Of a stretch of DNA of 50,589 nt, positions 9,317 through 17,696 are shown one piece after another (the stretch's first letter is position 1; each line of letters begins with the position of its first letter). The notes under the pieces are model-generated. The model did no database searches. It saw nothing but the letters and a program-made list of their open reading frames with translations, and was not told the origin of the DNA. The position numbers and the translations under genes are program-made. The DNA is from Ruminococcus sp. UBA1394 (GTDB lineage Bacteria; Bacillota; Clostridia; Oscillospirales; Ruminococcaceae): contig DBQM01000022.1 of the NCBI GenBank assembly GCA_002305725.1, positions 1-50,589 on the forward strand, read 5' to 3'.

Positions 9317-9389
9317 ACTATAAAATGATAAGGAAATCTATTGATATTCTATTATATTCTGATACTATCCTACTTTCGGAGGCGTTTGC

Positions 9390-10262
9390 ATGAATCAGCG
9401 AAGTTCCAGAGAAAACCGTATTCACAGCTCGGAAATCAAGCCATACAGCTATTATAAATGTATTATCCCCGACCATTTCAACTGCGTCCCAATGCACTGG
9501 CACAGCGAATTTGAGATTAATTTTATCCGTGAAGGCTCGGCTGAGTTTATATGCGGAGAAGAAAAATTCACTTCCTCCGCCGGTGACATTATAATTACTC
9601 AGCCAAATGTCATGCACTCCATTTATCCCTGCTCAGACACCCGGCAGATTTATGATACACTTGTTTTCAGTCACGAGATTTTCGGCGGTACAGACTCCGA
9701 CAGATATATCAGCGAATGTATAAAGCCGCTGATAAACGGCAGTATGCGGATACAGATACATATTACACCGGAACACCATTATTACTCTGAATTTGAAGAG
9801 GTCATTGAAAATATTTTCGCCTGTGCAAAAGGTGATACTCCTCAGCTTGATATGCTCATGCGCAGCGAACTTTTAAAGATTTTCTGGCTGCTGGAAACGG
9901 AAGCGGAAACTTACACAGATATCGGCGAAACCGGTGAAAATATCCGTCCGGCTCTTGAATACATTGCGGCACATTTTCATGAGGTCATTACCATCAAACA
10001 GCTTGCCTCTGCAGTACATTTAAGCGAAAGCTATTTTATGAATCAGTTTCAGAAACACGTCGGATTCAGCGCAGTTGAGTATATCTCCCATTTCAGAATA
10101 AACCAGGTCTGCAAGGCGCTTGTCAGTACCAAAAAGAATGTTCTGGAAATTGCCTTTGACTGCGGTTTCCATAATATCTCCAATTTTAACCGGCAATTCC
10201 GGAAAATCGCAGGCTGTTCTCCGACTGAATACAGGAAAAGATTTGCAGTCGCTCAAAAGTAA
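9390..10262 (+). CDS. AraC-family regulator (cupin plus double HTH)
   Basis: 290 residues. The N-terminal cupin sensor (residues about 30-110, with MHWHSEFEINFIREG and AGDIIITQPNVMHSIYP) binds an effector, usually a sugar. The C-terminal two-helix-turn-helix domain (about 185-288) has LASAVHLSESYFMNQFQKHVG and the signature VLEIAFDCGFHNISNFNRQFRK-GCSPTEYRK. GGAGG ribosome site. Divergent from the GH31-MFS-GH43 genes, so it is likely their activator, responding to an alpha-glucoside or arabinoxylan product. The family is certain; effector and target are inferred. Confidence 0.92.
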   Translation: MNQRSSRENRIHSSEIKPYSYYKCIIPDHFNCVPMHWHSEFEINFIREGSAEFICGEEKFTSSAGDIIITQPNVMHSIYPCSDTRQIYDTLVFSHEIFGGTDSDRYISECIKPLINGSMRIQIHITPEHHYYSEFEEVIENIFACAKGDTPQLDMLMRSELLKIFWLLETEAETYTDIGETGENIRPALEYIAAHFHEVITIKQLASAVHLSESYFMNQFQKHVGFSAVEYISHFRINQVCKALVSTKKNVLEIAFDCGFHNISNFNRQFRKIAGCSPTEYRKRFAVAQK

Positions 10263-10305
10263 CAGTAAAGTAATCCCGACTTTCTGTTTTTCTTCCGGCA
10301 TAAGC

Positions 10306-10342
10306 AAGGCGAACCTGAGAATGTTCCCAGGTTCGCCTTTTG
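10306..10342. terminator. Terminator between AraC and GH59 genes
   Basis: Perfect 12-bp stem (AAGGCGAACCTG 10306-10317 with CAGGTTCGCCTT 10328-10339), 10-nt loop and short T tract. It lies between convergent genes and could serve both. Confidence 0.85.
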
Positions 10343-10353
10343 TCATATCAGTG

Positions 10354-12984
10354 TCATTTCTTACGTTTTCTTTTTAAAATCGCAGCTGTACCGATACCTC
10401 CTGCTGCCAATACCAAAGCACCGCCTCCAACTGCATATGGAATAACCTTATTTCTTCCGGAACTGTCTTTGCTTTTATCAGATGTCAGAACAACAGGCAT
10501 ACCAGTCACCTGTGCTCCGTCAACTGCGAATGTACCGGACATTACAGTTATTTCTGCCCTATGCTCCTTTGCTTCAAGTCCGCTCAATTCATAGGTCACG
10601 GCACGATTTCCCACTGACTCCAGAATATGATTGTCTGCAACATTTTCGCCGTCCAGCTTTACGCTGATACATGACTGTGCGACTGCGCCGGTCAGGGCAA
10701 AGCCTGTGCCATTAAATGTGAATGTCATGACAGCGCCTTCCGTTCCCTCGGAAACAGTGCGCTTGTAATTGTTAAAACTGCTCATTGTATTGTGCGTCCA
10801 GTTTCCGGTATAGGCAAATGCCGTATCCGTATTGTCAAATCTGGTAATACACGGCTCTGTTTCTTCTACTTGCTCAACTGCAATATTGTCAAAGCAGTTA
10901 TTGTTCCATGAACTGTATAATGCCCCACGTCCAGCACTGCATGAGGGTGAGCCGCTGTAGGAAGCAACTTCCGTACCGTCTATCCACGCAGTCACATCTG
11001 AATCAACTGCCTGTATTTTCAGATTATGCCATTTACTGCTGTCAAAGTCCGAAAGAACGCCTTCTGCAACCGTACTGTTACCGTTGTTCAGTTTCCATGC
11101 ACCGTTTTCATAAATGCGTATCCAGTATCCGTTTTCCGCAGAACTTGCAAGATTATATCTCAATCCGATACCGGCGTAATTTTCTTCCGGAGCATTACTA
11201 TTTGTCAGCAGAACATCAGCAGATATGCTGTAATTATACCATCTGTCATCACCAAAATTTGTGGTAGGATTCGGCGTATAGCCCCATTCTTCCGCTTTGA
11301 TATCCGGTGTTATCATCTGCATCAGAACATTGCTGCCGTTTACATTCTGTACCTCAAAAGCGCCGCCCTCATCTGTTGTATATCTTGGGGCATTTCCTCT
11401 TGAAGACAGATAATCCTTCGGGTAATCTTTGTACTCAAAATCATCGGTATATGGAAGTGTAAGGATTTCGGACTTCTGTTCTTCATATTCGTATTCCGAC
11501 TGGCTGTGTTCAACAGTAGAAACTGTTACCATAGAATAAGGCTTTACAGTGACTGAATAGGTGTATGAACCGTTATTCTCCACAGGTGTTACTGTTTCTG
11601 TCATTCTTAAATAATTCTCATTCCATGCACCGCTGTCCGGTCCCCTTGTTTCCCATACATACGCATTTGATAATGCTTTTTCAAGGTTACTTACCTTGAA
11701 ATTGTAGGTGATTGGTTCAGCTGTTGTATTGGTGATGACTGTACTGTAATCTCCGGTCTGAGTGTCAGCAGCAGTCATAAAGCTGTATGTGGCATCGACA
11801 ATAGCATGACCGTCACCGCCGGCAACACCGTCAGCGTAACAGGCCTCCTCAATGAATGCCCAGCCTTTTTTGATAAATTGTGAAAAATGAAGTGACATAT
11901 AATATCCGCTGTCCAGATAATAACTGCCGCTCCATGGTTCATTTGCCATTATCAGATGTTTCTGACAATAGGTCACGCCGTCATAATAAGCGGAAATTGC
12001 CGGCTGATACTCATAAAGCGTCATCTCACCTCCGGGATACATGGTTATAATTCTGTTGGCAATATCAAGAACGCCGTTTATATCAGACATACCCGACCCT
12101 GTACCGTCATAATTATACGTACCCTGTGCATAGCTCATTGGAGAACTTGCCTCGCTGAACCAGAGCTCCTTGCCGTACTCATCTGCCAGCAGCTGTGCAT
12201 TTGCATTTGACCAGCTGGTATAGTGACTTCCCAGTACATCAACAGCGTCCAGCAGTTCTGAATCGTTCATCATCATATCCGCGATGTTCCAGCTGCACAC
12301 TTCATCTGCCGCAACTATCTTAATTGAAGAATAATCGTAAGGACAGTCTGTTTCAGCTTTCAGACTCCTTGAGAGGTATTTTACCCATTCTGTGTCAATG
12401 CCTCTTTCGTTCCGGACTGCGCTTACATAGTCAAATTCCAGTCCATAGGTTTCAAAGGCTGCGTCCAGTGTTTCCTTATACCATTTATAGCGGGCGGCAT
12501 AAACATCACCTGAATTTGTTACCCATAACGGTTCACTCCAGTAAAGCATATCCAGTGTCAAGTCCGGATTGATGGTCAGAGCGTCTGCCGCAAGCTGATA
12601 ACCGGCACCCCTTGTCACATCGGCTTCTTCGGTTTCGGTACGCATGACACATGGTTCTGTACCGGAAGACGAATTTACATCCGAACCCATTTCCAGTTTC
12701 AGATGATTGATACCAACGCCTTTATCGCTGAACAGGTAGTTCAGAATTTCCCAGTATGCATCTGGATTTTCTGCTTTGTAGTCCATAAGCAGACGTGAAG
12801 AATTGTTTCCGCTGACCATTCCTGCGCCACGATAACGTTTGTTTTCAGCAAGTTCTGCTTTTGAACCGTCTATGATAATATCCATATTTTTCCCTTCCGC
12901 ACAAGCCGGTATTTCTCTGACAGCAGCCGGCAATATCATAGCTGCGCATAATGCTGTGCTGATAATTGCTTTCAGTAACTTCAT
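10354..12984 (-). CDS. GH59 galactocerebrosidase-like beta-galactosidase, membrane anchored
   Basis: 876 residues. Signal peptide at 1-29. Residues about 35-400 align by eye with the GH59 barrel of galactocerebrosidase: YRGAGMVSGNNSSRLLMDY, HLKLEMGSDVNSSSGTEP, acid/base Glu193 in VRNERG, nucleophile Glu278 in LWFSEAS, and MANEPWSGSYYLDS. A lectin-like beta-sandwich at about 525-700 (DDFEY...WHNLKI, CFDNIAVE) also fits that enzyme family. Residues about 700-830 form another sandwich. The C-terminus is a hydrophobic helix (VGGGALVLAAGGIGTAAIL) plus KRKRKK with no LPXTG, so membrane anchoring is more likely than sortase attachment. It lacks a dockerin, unlike the other glycosidases here. AAAGGAG ribosome site. 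Substrate unknown; probably a beta-galactoside. Confidence 0.87.
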   Translation of the reverse strand: MKLLKAIISTALCAAMILPAAVREIPACAEGKNMDIIIDGSKAELAENKRYRGAGMVSGNNSSRLLMDYKAENPDAYWEILNYLFSDKGVGINHLKLEMGSDVNSSSGTEPCVMRTETEEADVTRGAGYQLAADALTINPDLTLDMLYWSEPLWVTNSGDVYAARYKWYKETLDAAFETYGLEFDYVSAVRNERGIDTEWVKYLSRSLKAETDCPYDYSSIKIVAADEVCSWNIADMMMNDSELLDAVDVLGSHYTSWSNANAQLLADEYGKELWFSEASSPMSYAQGTYNYDGTGSGMSDINGVLDIANRIITMYPGGEMTLYEYQPAISAYYDGVTYCQKHLIMANEPWSGSYYLDSGYYMSLHFSQFIKKGWAFIEEACYADGVAGGDGHAIVDATYSFMTAADTQTGDYSTVITNTTAEPITYNFKVSNLEKALSNAYVWETRGPDSGAWNENYLRMTETVTPVENNGSYTYSVTVKPYSMVTVSTVEHSQSEYEYEEQKSEILTLPYTDDFEYKDYPKDYLSSRGNAPRYTTDEGGAFEVQNVNGSNVLMQMITPDIKAEEWGYTPNPTTNFGDDRWYNYSISADVLLTNSNAPEENYAGIGLRYNLASSAENGYWIRIYENGAWKLNNGNSTVAEGVLSDFDSSKWHNLKIQAVDSDVTAWIDGTEVASYSGSPSCSAGRGALYSSWNNNCFDNIAVEQVEETEPCITRFDNTDTAFAYTGNWTHNTMSSFNNYKRTVSEGTEGAVMTFTFNGTGFALTGAVAQSCISVKLDGENVADNHILESVGNRAVTYELSGLEAKEHRAEITVMSGTFAVDGAQVTGMPVVLTSDKSKDSSGRNKVIPYAVGGGALVLAAGGIGTAAILKRKRKK

Positions 12985-13004
12985 AAAAAATCTCCTTTGG
13001 GTAG

Positions 13005-13086
13005 TTAAGGAAGTACTGATTAAATCTGGTATGCAAGCAAGATGTGTGCCAAGCCGATAGGCATGATTTAATCAGTGATTCCTTAA
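13005..13086 (-). repeat. 82-bp inverted-repeat element in the GH59 5' leader
   Basis: The outer 22 nt (13005-13026, from TTAAGGAAGTACTGATTAAA) are repeated inverted at 13065-13086 with about two mismatches, and ATGC/GCAT extends the stem. It sits between the GH59 promoter (13099-13127) and its ribosome site, so the transcript would begin with a long hairpin. It could be a MITE-like repeat or a regulatory leader. Confidence 0.7.
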
Positions 13087-13098
13087 TAGTATAATACC

Positions 13099-13127
13099 AT
13101 TATCCACCCAAAAGAGGTTGTTGTCAA
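13099..13127 (-). promoter_or_regulatory. Promoter of the GH59 gene
   Basis: On the minus strand TTGACA (plus coordinates 13122-13127), 17-nt spacer, GATAAT (13099-13104). The start of transcription would fall just before the inverted-repeat element. Confidence 0.75.
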
Positions 13128-13163
13128 TCTCAAATTATTATCGTATTCCAAAAATATTAACAT

Positions 13164-13994
13164 TTACAGGTTAAGCACTCCTTTTGATTTCCGGAACTCA
13201 CCGGGCGTCATCCCTTCATATTTACGAAAAACCATTCCGAAATAAGTCGCACCATGATATCCTACTTGTTCTGCAATATCTGAAATGCTTTTATCGGTAT
13301 TCAAAAGCAGCTGCTTTGACTGCGCAATTCTCCGTCTGGCAAGATATTCCGCAGGTCGCATTCCCATTCTTTCTTTGAAACATCGGCAGAAATGCTGTAT
13401 TGAAACTCCGGAAATTTCTGCAATCTGTGCCAGAGTAATATCCTGAGCAAAATTCTCGTCCATAAATCTGACTGCATTACGGAGCAATTCTTTCTTAACG
13501 GTTCTCACATTCTGATTTTCAAAAAAATTTTTGCTCATAAGTATAACCAGTCTGTAAATCAGCACAGAACAGATTTCATTTCCGTTCAGACTGTCCTGTG
13601 CAGCAGTATAGATTTCCTGGAATATCTGTAAAAAAGTTTCTTTATCAAATGATTCATATAATAAAAAATCCGGAAACCCCAATGACCGCATAACTGCAGA
13701 AAGCATATTTCCCCGAAACACCAGCCATGCAGTTTTCCATTCCGTATCAGCAGGATAATACTCATGCGGTATACCGGGGGAAAGGTAAAAACAGTCTCCG
13801 GATTTCTGCGTGTATGTTTTACCATTTACTTTGAGAATTCCTTCGCCGTCCAGCGTTACAAGGAACTGATGAGATACAAGTCCTTTATCACGGAAAATGT
13901 GATATTCCGGATCGTTTATGCCGATTCCTGTCAGGTAAAACGGGAGGTTTGTCTGATTTCCGATTACAGGATATATGATTTCCGGCACATTCAT
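13164..13994 (-). CDS. AraC-family regulator next to GH59
   Basis: 276 residues. The N-terminal cupin sensor (about 15-105; GEGILKVNGKTYTQKSGDCFYLSPGIPHEYYP) precedes the C-terminal AraC DNA-binding domain (about 175-272; LAQIAEISGVSIQHFCRCFKERMG and SISDIAEQVGYHGATYFGMVFRKYEGMTPGEFRK). Ribosome site AGGAAG before the ATG at 13994. Located 179 nt upstream of the GH59 gene in the same direction, it is the natural candidate regulator of that gene, probably sensing a galactoside or another sugar. It follows the GNAT gene by 38 nt, so it may be cotranscribed with it. Family certain, target inferred. Confidence 0.92.
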   Translation of the reverse strand: MNVPEIIYPVIGNQTNLPFYLTGIGINDPEYHIFRDKGLVSHQFLVTLDGEGILKVNGKTYTQKSGDCFYLSPGIPHEYYPADTEWKTAWLVFRGNMLSAVMRSLGFPDFLLYESFDKETFLQIFQEIYTAAQDSLNGNEICSVLIYRLVILMSKNFFENQNVRTVKKELLRNAVRFMDENFAQDITLAQIAEISGVSIQHFCRCFKERMGMRPAEYLARRRIAQSKQLLLNTDKSISDIAEQVGYHGATYFGMVFRKYEGMTPGEFRKSKGVLNL

Positions 13995-14032
13995 CCACTT
14001 CCTTTCGAAAAAAGAAAATATCTTTATTTATA

Positions 14033-14542
14033 TTAAGGATATGCCACATAGCGGTAATGCGGCATATCTGCGCCTCTGTAATGTTTTGTCCATTTATCAG
14101 TTAAAACCATTCCATTCCTTAAAGCGACATTCTGAGAGGCTGTATTGGTATCTCTTATTATAGAGCATACTTCCCTGGCTTTGAGTATTTCAAAAGCATA
14201 TTTTTTACACGCTATGGCAGCTTCTGTGGCATAACCTTTATGCCAGTACAGACGTTCAAAAAGATATCCTATTTCAAGCACCTGCGTTTCTTTCCATGGC
14301 TGCATTGTAAGTCCGCATTGACCAATCATTTCATCTGTTTCTTTTAGAATTACTGCCCATAAGCCAAAATTCCATTTTTGATAACGGGAAATTTGCCTGT
14401 CCAGCCATTCCTGCACTTCGGCATCGCTGAATGCACCTTCATAAGCATACATAGTATCATCGTCCTGCATGATTTTACATAAGGACTGAAAATCATTCTG
14501 ATTCATTTCCCGCAGATAAAGTCTGTCTGTTTCAAGTATCAT
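14033..14542 (-). CDS. GNAT-family N-acetyltransferase (RimJ/RimL type)
   Basis: 169 residues matching the RimJ/RimL-like GNAT acetyltransferases: the ETDRLYLREMNQNDFQSL start, EIGYLFERLYWHKGYATEA (the acetyl-CoA-binding region, with the GxGxA-type loop as KGYATEA), and NTASQNVALRNGM near the end. These enzymes transfer acetyl from acetyl-CoA to an amine of a protein, antibiotic or small molecule; the substrate cannot be told. AAAGGAG ribosome site. It lies 43 nt after the response regulator gene and 38 nt before the AraC gene, all in one direction. Confidence 0.85.
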   Translation of the reverse strand: MILETDRLYLREMNQNDFQSLCKIMQDDDTMYAYEGAFSDAEVQEWLDRQISRYQKWNFGLWAVILKETDEMIGQCGLTMQPWKETQVLEIGYLFERLYWHKGYATEAAIACKKYAFEILKAREVCSIIRDTNTASQNVALRNGMVLTDKWTKHYRGADMPHYRYVAYP

Positions 14543-14585
14543 TTTTTCACTCCTTTAGTTTTTGAGCAGCAGCCGATTTATCGTT

Positions 14586-15215
14586 TCATCTGAGATTGTT
14601 ATAGTAAAAAACTGCCAGCTGAGTTCTGTCACGCAGTCCCAGCTTTTCAAGAACAGTACTCAGATAATTTCGGACAGTACCCTCGCTCAGATAAAGCTCA
14701 GACGCAATTTCCCTGTTGCTCAGACCTTCTGCCACAAGTTCAATAATTTCACATTCCTTCGTGCTTATATCATACCTGCTGAAATCAAACTCAGACCTGC
14801 TGTTTTGCTGCATAAGCTCCGGCAGTCTGCCGATTATGCTGTCACCGAAAACACTCTGACCGCTCATAACTGTTTCAAGCGCAGGTACAATTCCCTGAAA
14901 ATCCTGTTTCAGAATATATCCCTTTGCGCCTATTTTCAGTGCCTTGACTATGTACTCATCATCTGAAAATGTTGTGAGATAAAGTATTCTCGCTTCCCTG
15001 TCCCTGCTGAGAATTATCTCCCCTGCTTCAAGTCCTGTCATACCGTCCATGCGGATATCCATAAGCAATACGTCCGGTTTGTACTTTTCATATAGTTCCA
15101 CAGCCTCACTTCCGCTGCTGCCCAGAGCTGCTACAGTAATATTTCCTCCTGCTTCAATAATTGTTTTCAGCGACATTGCAACGATATTGTCGTCATCAAC
15201 CACTACTATTCTCAT
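14586..15215 (-). CDS. NarL/FixJ-type response regulator
   Basis: 209 residues. The receiver domain (1-120) has the acidic pocket Asp7-Asp9, the phosphoacceptor Asp53 in VLLMDIRMDGMTG and the conserved Lys in GAKGYILK. The C-terminal LuxR-type HTH (about 143-205) reads EIIELVAEGLSNREIASELYLSEGTVRNYLSTVLEKLGLRDR in pattern. It starts 3 nt after the histidine kinase stop, so the two are translationally linked. The ABC exporter operon immediately upstream (16.5-19.8 kb) is the likely target. Confidence 0.94.
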   Translation of the reverse strand: MRIVVVDDDNIVAMSLKTIIEAGGNITVAALGSSGSEAVELYEKYKPDVLLMDIRMDGMTGLEAGEIILSRDREARILYLTTFSDDEYIVKALKIGAKGYILKQDFQGIVPALETVMSGQSVFGDSIIGRLPELMQQNSRSEFDFSRYDISTKECEIIELVAEGLSNREIASELYLSEGTVRNYLSTVLEKLGLRDRTQLAVFYYNNLR

Positions 15216-15218
15216 AAT

Positions 15219-16295
15219 TCACCCCGTTTGTTTTTTCAGCGACACAAAAATACGAAAGCCTTTTTTGCCGGAACTTATCTCAATGAACCCGCCGAGATTG
15301 CTCACTCTTTCACGCATATTCGACAAACCTATTCCGCCATCGTCTACAATTATATCACACATTCCGTTGTCCTCCACCATAAGCTGATAAAATGCAGGAT
15401 GTTCACGCATTACTACTCTTACACTATCAGCAGAACTGTGCTTTATTATATTGGAAACGCCCTCTTTCACAATACTTATAACGCAGAACTTTATATTATT
15501 GGGAATATTCCCGGAAACGTCATATTCCGTATGCACCGTGATATCGTTTTCACCAAGAGGTCTGACAGCCTCTGCTATAGCCTGTTTCAGGTCTATGGAA
15601 TCATCATGCAGGTCATGAACGCTGCTGCGTATCTCCGTCATTGCGTTATTCAGAGTATCGCTGAGACTTGCCAGACTTTCCACTCGCAGCTGCTCGTCCT
15701 TTATAAGCTGAACCGCACCCAGCTGCAGGATTGAACGTGAAAGCAGGTGTCCCACGTTGTCATGGATCTCTCTTGCAATACGGTTGCGTTCTCTCAGAGT
15801 AGCAAGATGAATTTCGTAATCCTGGTTTTCATGCAGTCGTTTGTTGCTGTCGGCAAGTATCATATTAATCTCGGCAGAGGTGTCCCGTGTTTCTATAAGC
15901 TTCTGCTCAACCGTTTCAAGAGCTGATGTTCTTTTCTGCAAGACAACAGACATCACTGTACAGCCGGCAAGCAGTATCATCTGCCATACCTCAAAGCTGC
16001 CTGCCCCTATAAGAAAGACAACTCCTGCGGCAGCGCACAGGCTGTAACGTTTATCGGAAAGAATATCGTACAATACCATCGGAAAGAAAGCGAAGAAAAG
16101 CGGATTTGCAAGACACAGTATCAGATAAAATATTTCGGCGCACATTGACAGAAGACTTTTTTCTGCATACTGGCTCAGAGATGAAACCGCAGCAGCTGCC
16201 AGCAGTGAGATTACAGGAAGATAATTTCCGCCCGAATCAGTAAAAAGTATACAGCAGCATATAAGCAGCGGTAATTTATCAACAATTTTTCTCAT
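15219..16295 (-). CDS. Sensor histidine kinase (HisKA_3, NarX/DesK type)
   Basis: 358 residues. Five or six hydrophobic segments lie in residues 8-118, with almost no external loops, as in intramembrane-sensing kinases. A coiled linker follows (about 122-165), then the H-box RNRIAREIHDNVGH with His178, and a HATPase_c domain with the N-box EGVSNIIKHS and GIGLSNMRERV. Start choice: the frame opens at 16325, but AAAGGAGG lies 6 nt before the ATG at 16295, which is used. Partner of the downstream response regulator. Such pairs next to ABC exporters often sense the exported or toxic compound at the membrane; that is inference. Confidence 0.92.
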   Translation of the reverse strand: MRKIVDKLPLLICCCILFTDSGGNYLPVISLLAAAAVSSLSQYAEKSLLSMCAEIFYLILCLANPLFFAFFPMVLYDILSDKRYSLCAAAGVVFLIGAGSFEVWQMILLAGCTVMSVVLQKRTSALETVEQKLIETRDTSAEINMILADSNKRLHENQDYEIHLATLRERNRIAREIHDNVGHLLSRSILQLGAVQLIKDEQLRVESLASLSDTLNNAMTEIRSSVHDLHDDSIDLKQAIAEAVRPLGENDITVHTEYDVSGNIPNNIKFCVISIVKEGVSNIIKHSSADSVRVVMREHPAFYQLMVEDNGMCDIIVDDGGIGLSNMRERVSNLGGFIEISSGKKGFRIFVSLKKQTG

Positions 16296-16329
16296 TAAGC
16301 GCCTCCTTTTTCGATTGCATTCCAATTAT

Positions 16330-16358
16330 ATTTTAACATACTTTTTTCACTTTGTCTA
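16330..16358 (-). promoter_or_regulatory. Promoter of the kinase-regulator operon
   Basis: On the minus strand TAGACA (16353-16358), 17-nt spacer, TAAAAT (16330-16335), 35 nt before the kinase start. It lies downstream of the exporter terminator, so the two-component genes have their own promoter. Confidence 0.65.
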
Positions 16359-16364
16359 TTGATA

Positions 16365-16393
16365 ACAAAAAAAGAGCGGATGCCTCCGCTCTT
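16365..16393 (-). terminator. Terminator of the ABC exporter operon
   Basis: AAGAGCGGA (16372-16380) pairs with TCCGCTCTT (16385-16393), 4-nt loop, followed on the minus strand by a run of seven T. Confidence 0.88.
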
Positions 16394-16527
16394 AGAATTT
16401 GTTCTCGTAGGGTTTGTGCATAGATTTTTGAGCATAATTTGGCTGAGAACAAGGCAAAATTTTTTAACGCAGTTATCAGACAAATTTGCCGAAAAGATAT
16501 GTGCAACAGCCTATGAGGACAAGTTCT
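16394..16527. repeat. 134-bp imperfect inverted-repeat element (MITE-like)
   Basis: About 27 nt at 16394-16420 (AGAATTTGTTCTCGTAGGG...) recur inverted at 16500-16527 with 4-5 substitutions and small gaps. No ORF inside. It lies between the permease stop codon and the operon terminator, i.e. in the 3' UTR. The form suggests a non-autonomous mobile repeat. No sequence likeness to the element at 13005. Confidence 0.6.
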
Positions 16528-16532
16528 TATAA

Positions 16533-17696
16533 TTATACGCTTTTTGAACTTCTTTTTGTCTTTGCGACAAGAAGTGTAACACAGAACATTGCAATTGAAA
16601 ATGCAAGCTCTATTCCAATACAGGTCATGTATTTTCCCATGCCGAATATCTCGCCGCTGCTTCCGGCAAGCATATTGTTTGCTCTGACATACCAGTACGC
16701 CGGAAGGAATTTTCCGATATTCAGAACTGTTCCGCTTAAAAGACTCTGAGGAACAAATACTCCGCAGACAAAACTCATTCCAAGACTTATTACGTTTGCA
16801 ATCATATCAACCGCCTTGTTGCCCGGCGCAATTACTGAAATCAAAATCGTCAGCATTGTGGCGAAAATCAGATAAACAAAGCCGTTGAGCATTGCAAGCA
16901 GTCCCTTAGAATTCAGCATCTGTGAGTGGTACAGGAATAATGCTGCAACTGTCAGCAGCAGATAAACTCCCACGGCAAAGATAACTGTTCCAAGCACTAT
17001 CTGAACCATCTGACTAACATTTGACACGCAGGAGCAGTTGGTGCGGTTGCGTATCTCTTTACGCATCATAACAAGGAGTGTCGGGCAAAGTCCGGAAATC
17101 ATCACGGCTATGAGGATATACGCAAGATACTGATAGTAATAAGCGATATTCTCACCAAATTCAACATTGGCATTTTCAGAAAAATTTACAGTTTCCACGC
17201 TGATTTCCTTTTCGGCAAGCTTCGCAGTTTTTGCAGCAGCCTCGTCAACCTCCATACCTCCGGCGGTGTATGCCGTTATCATACTGATATACTGGTCAAG
17301 CTGGGTGTCGAAAAACTCTGCTGAATAGCTACCGGGAATGCGGTAATCGCTGAAAAGACCGTCCGTTTCCCCGTTTGCCAGCTTTTCAGAGTACCCCTCA
17401 TTGATATTAAGGATAATGTCTGCCCTGCGGTAAAAGACAGCGTCCATAATTGCGTCCTTATCGTTTTCAACCTCAACAATCTTATTGTTTTTGCCGATAT
17501 ATTCTGCTAATGCACGGCTTGCATTGGTGTTGTCCAGGTCAGTAATGCTGACGCTCAGCTTTGTTTCAGTAAAATTATTGGTATCTGAGGCGGTGGAGGT
17601 CATGGCAATTCCGATTGAGATAAATATGACAATATATATCATGGAAACGTGCAGACGCTTTTTTGCCACCTTCATGAACGTTTTAAATACTTGCAT
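16533..17696 (-). CDS. ABC-2 type permease (second of pair)
   Basis: 387 residues. One N-terminal membrane span (MIYIVIFISIGIAMTS, about 20-35), a large extracytoplasmic domain (about 40-200) with LSVSITDLDNTNASRALAEYI, then five or more spans from residue 205 to the end (YYYQYLAYILIAVMISGLCPTLLVMM). This 1+5 design is the ABC-2 membrane family of drug, bacteriocin and sodium exporters. It overlaps the preceding permease gene by 14 nt, showing tight operon packing. It probably forms a heterodimer with that permease, driven by the ATPase at 18813-19766. Confidence 0.88.
   Translation of the reverse strand: MQVFKTFMKVAKKRLHVSMIYIVIFISIGIAMTSTASDTNNFTETKLSVSITDLDNTNASRALAEYIGKNNKIVEVENDKDAIMDAVFYRRADIILNINEGYSEKLANGETDGLFSDYRIPGSYSAEFFDTQLDQYISMITAYTAGGMEVDEAAAKTAKLAEKEISVETVNFSENANVEFGENIAYYYQYLAYILIAVMISGLCPTLLVMMRKEIRNRTNCSCVSNVSQMVQIVLGTVIFAVGVYLLLTVAALFLYHSQMLNSKGLLAMLNGFVYLIFATMLTILISVIAPGNKAVDMIANVISLGMSFVCGVFVPQSLLSGTVLNIGKFLPAYWYVRANNMLAGSSGEIFGMGKYMTCIGIELAFSIAMFCVTLLVAKTKRSSKSV

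Noticed and set aside
12850..12984. Dockerin or LPXTG sorting signal in the GH59 protein
   Set aside because: No calcium-loop pair and no LPXTG; only a hydrophobic helix and basic tail at the C-terminus (encoded near 10354-10450).
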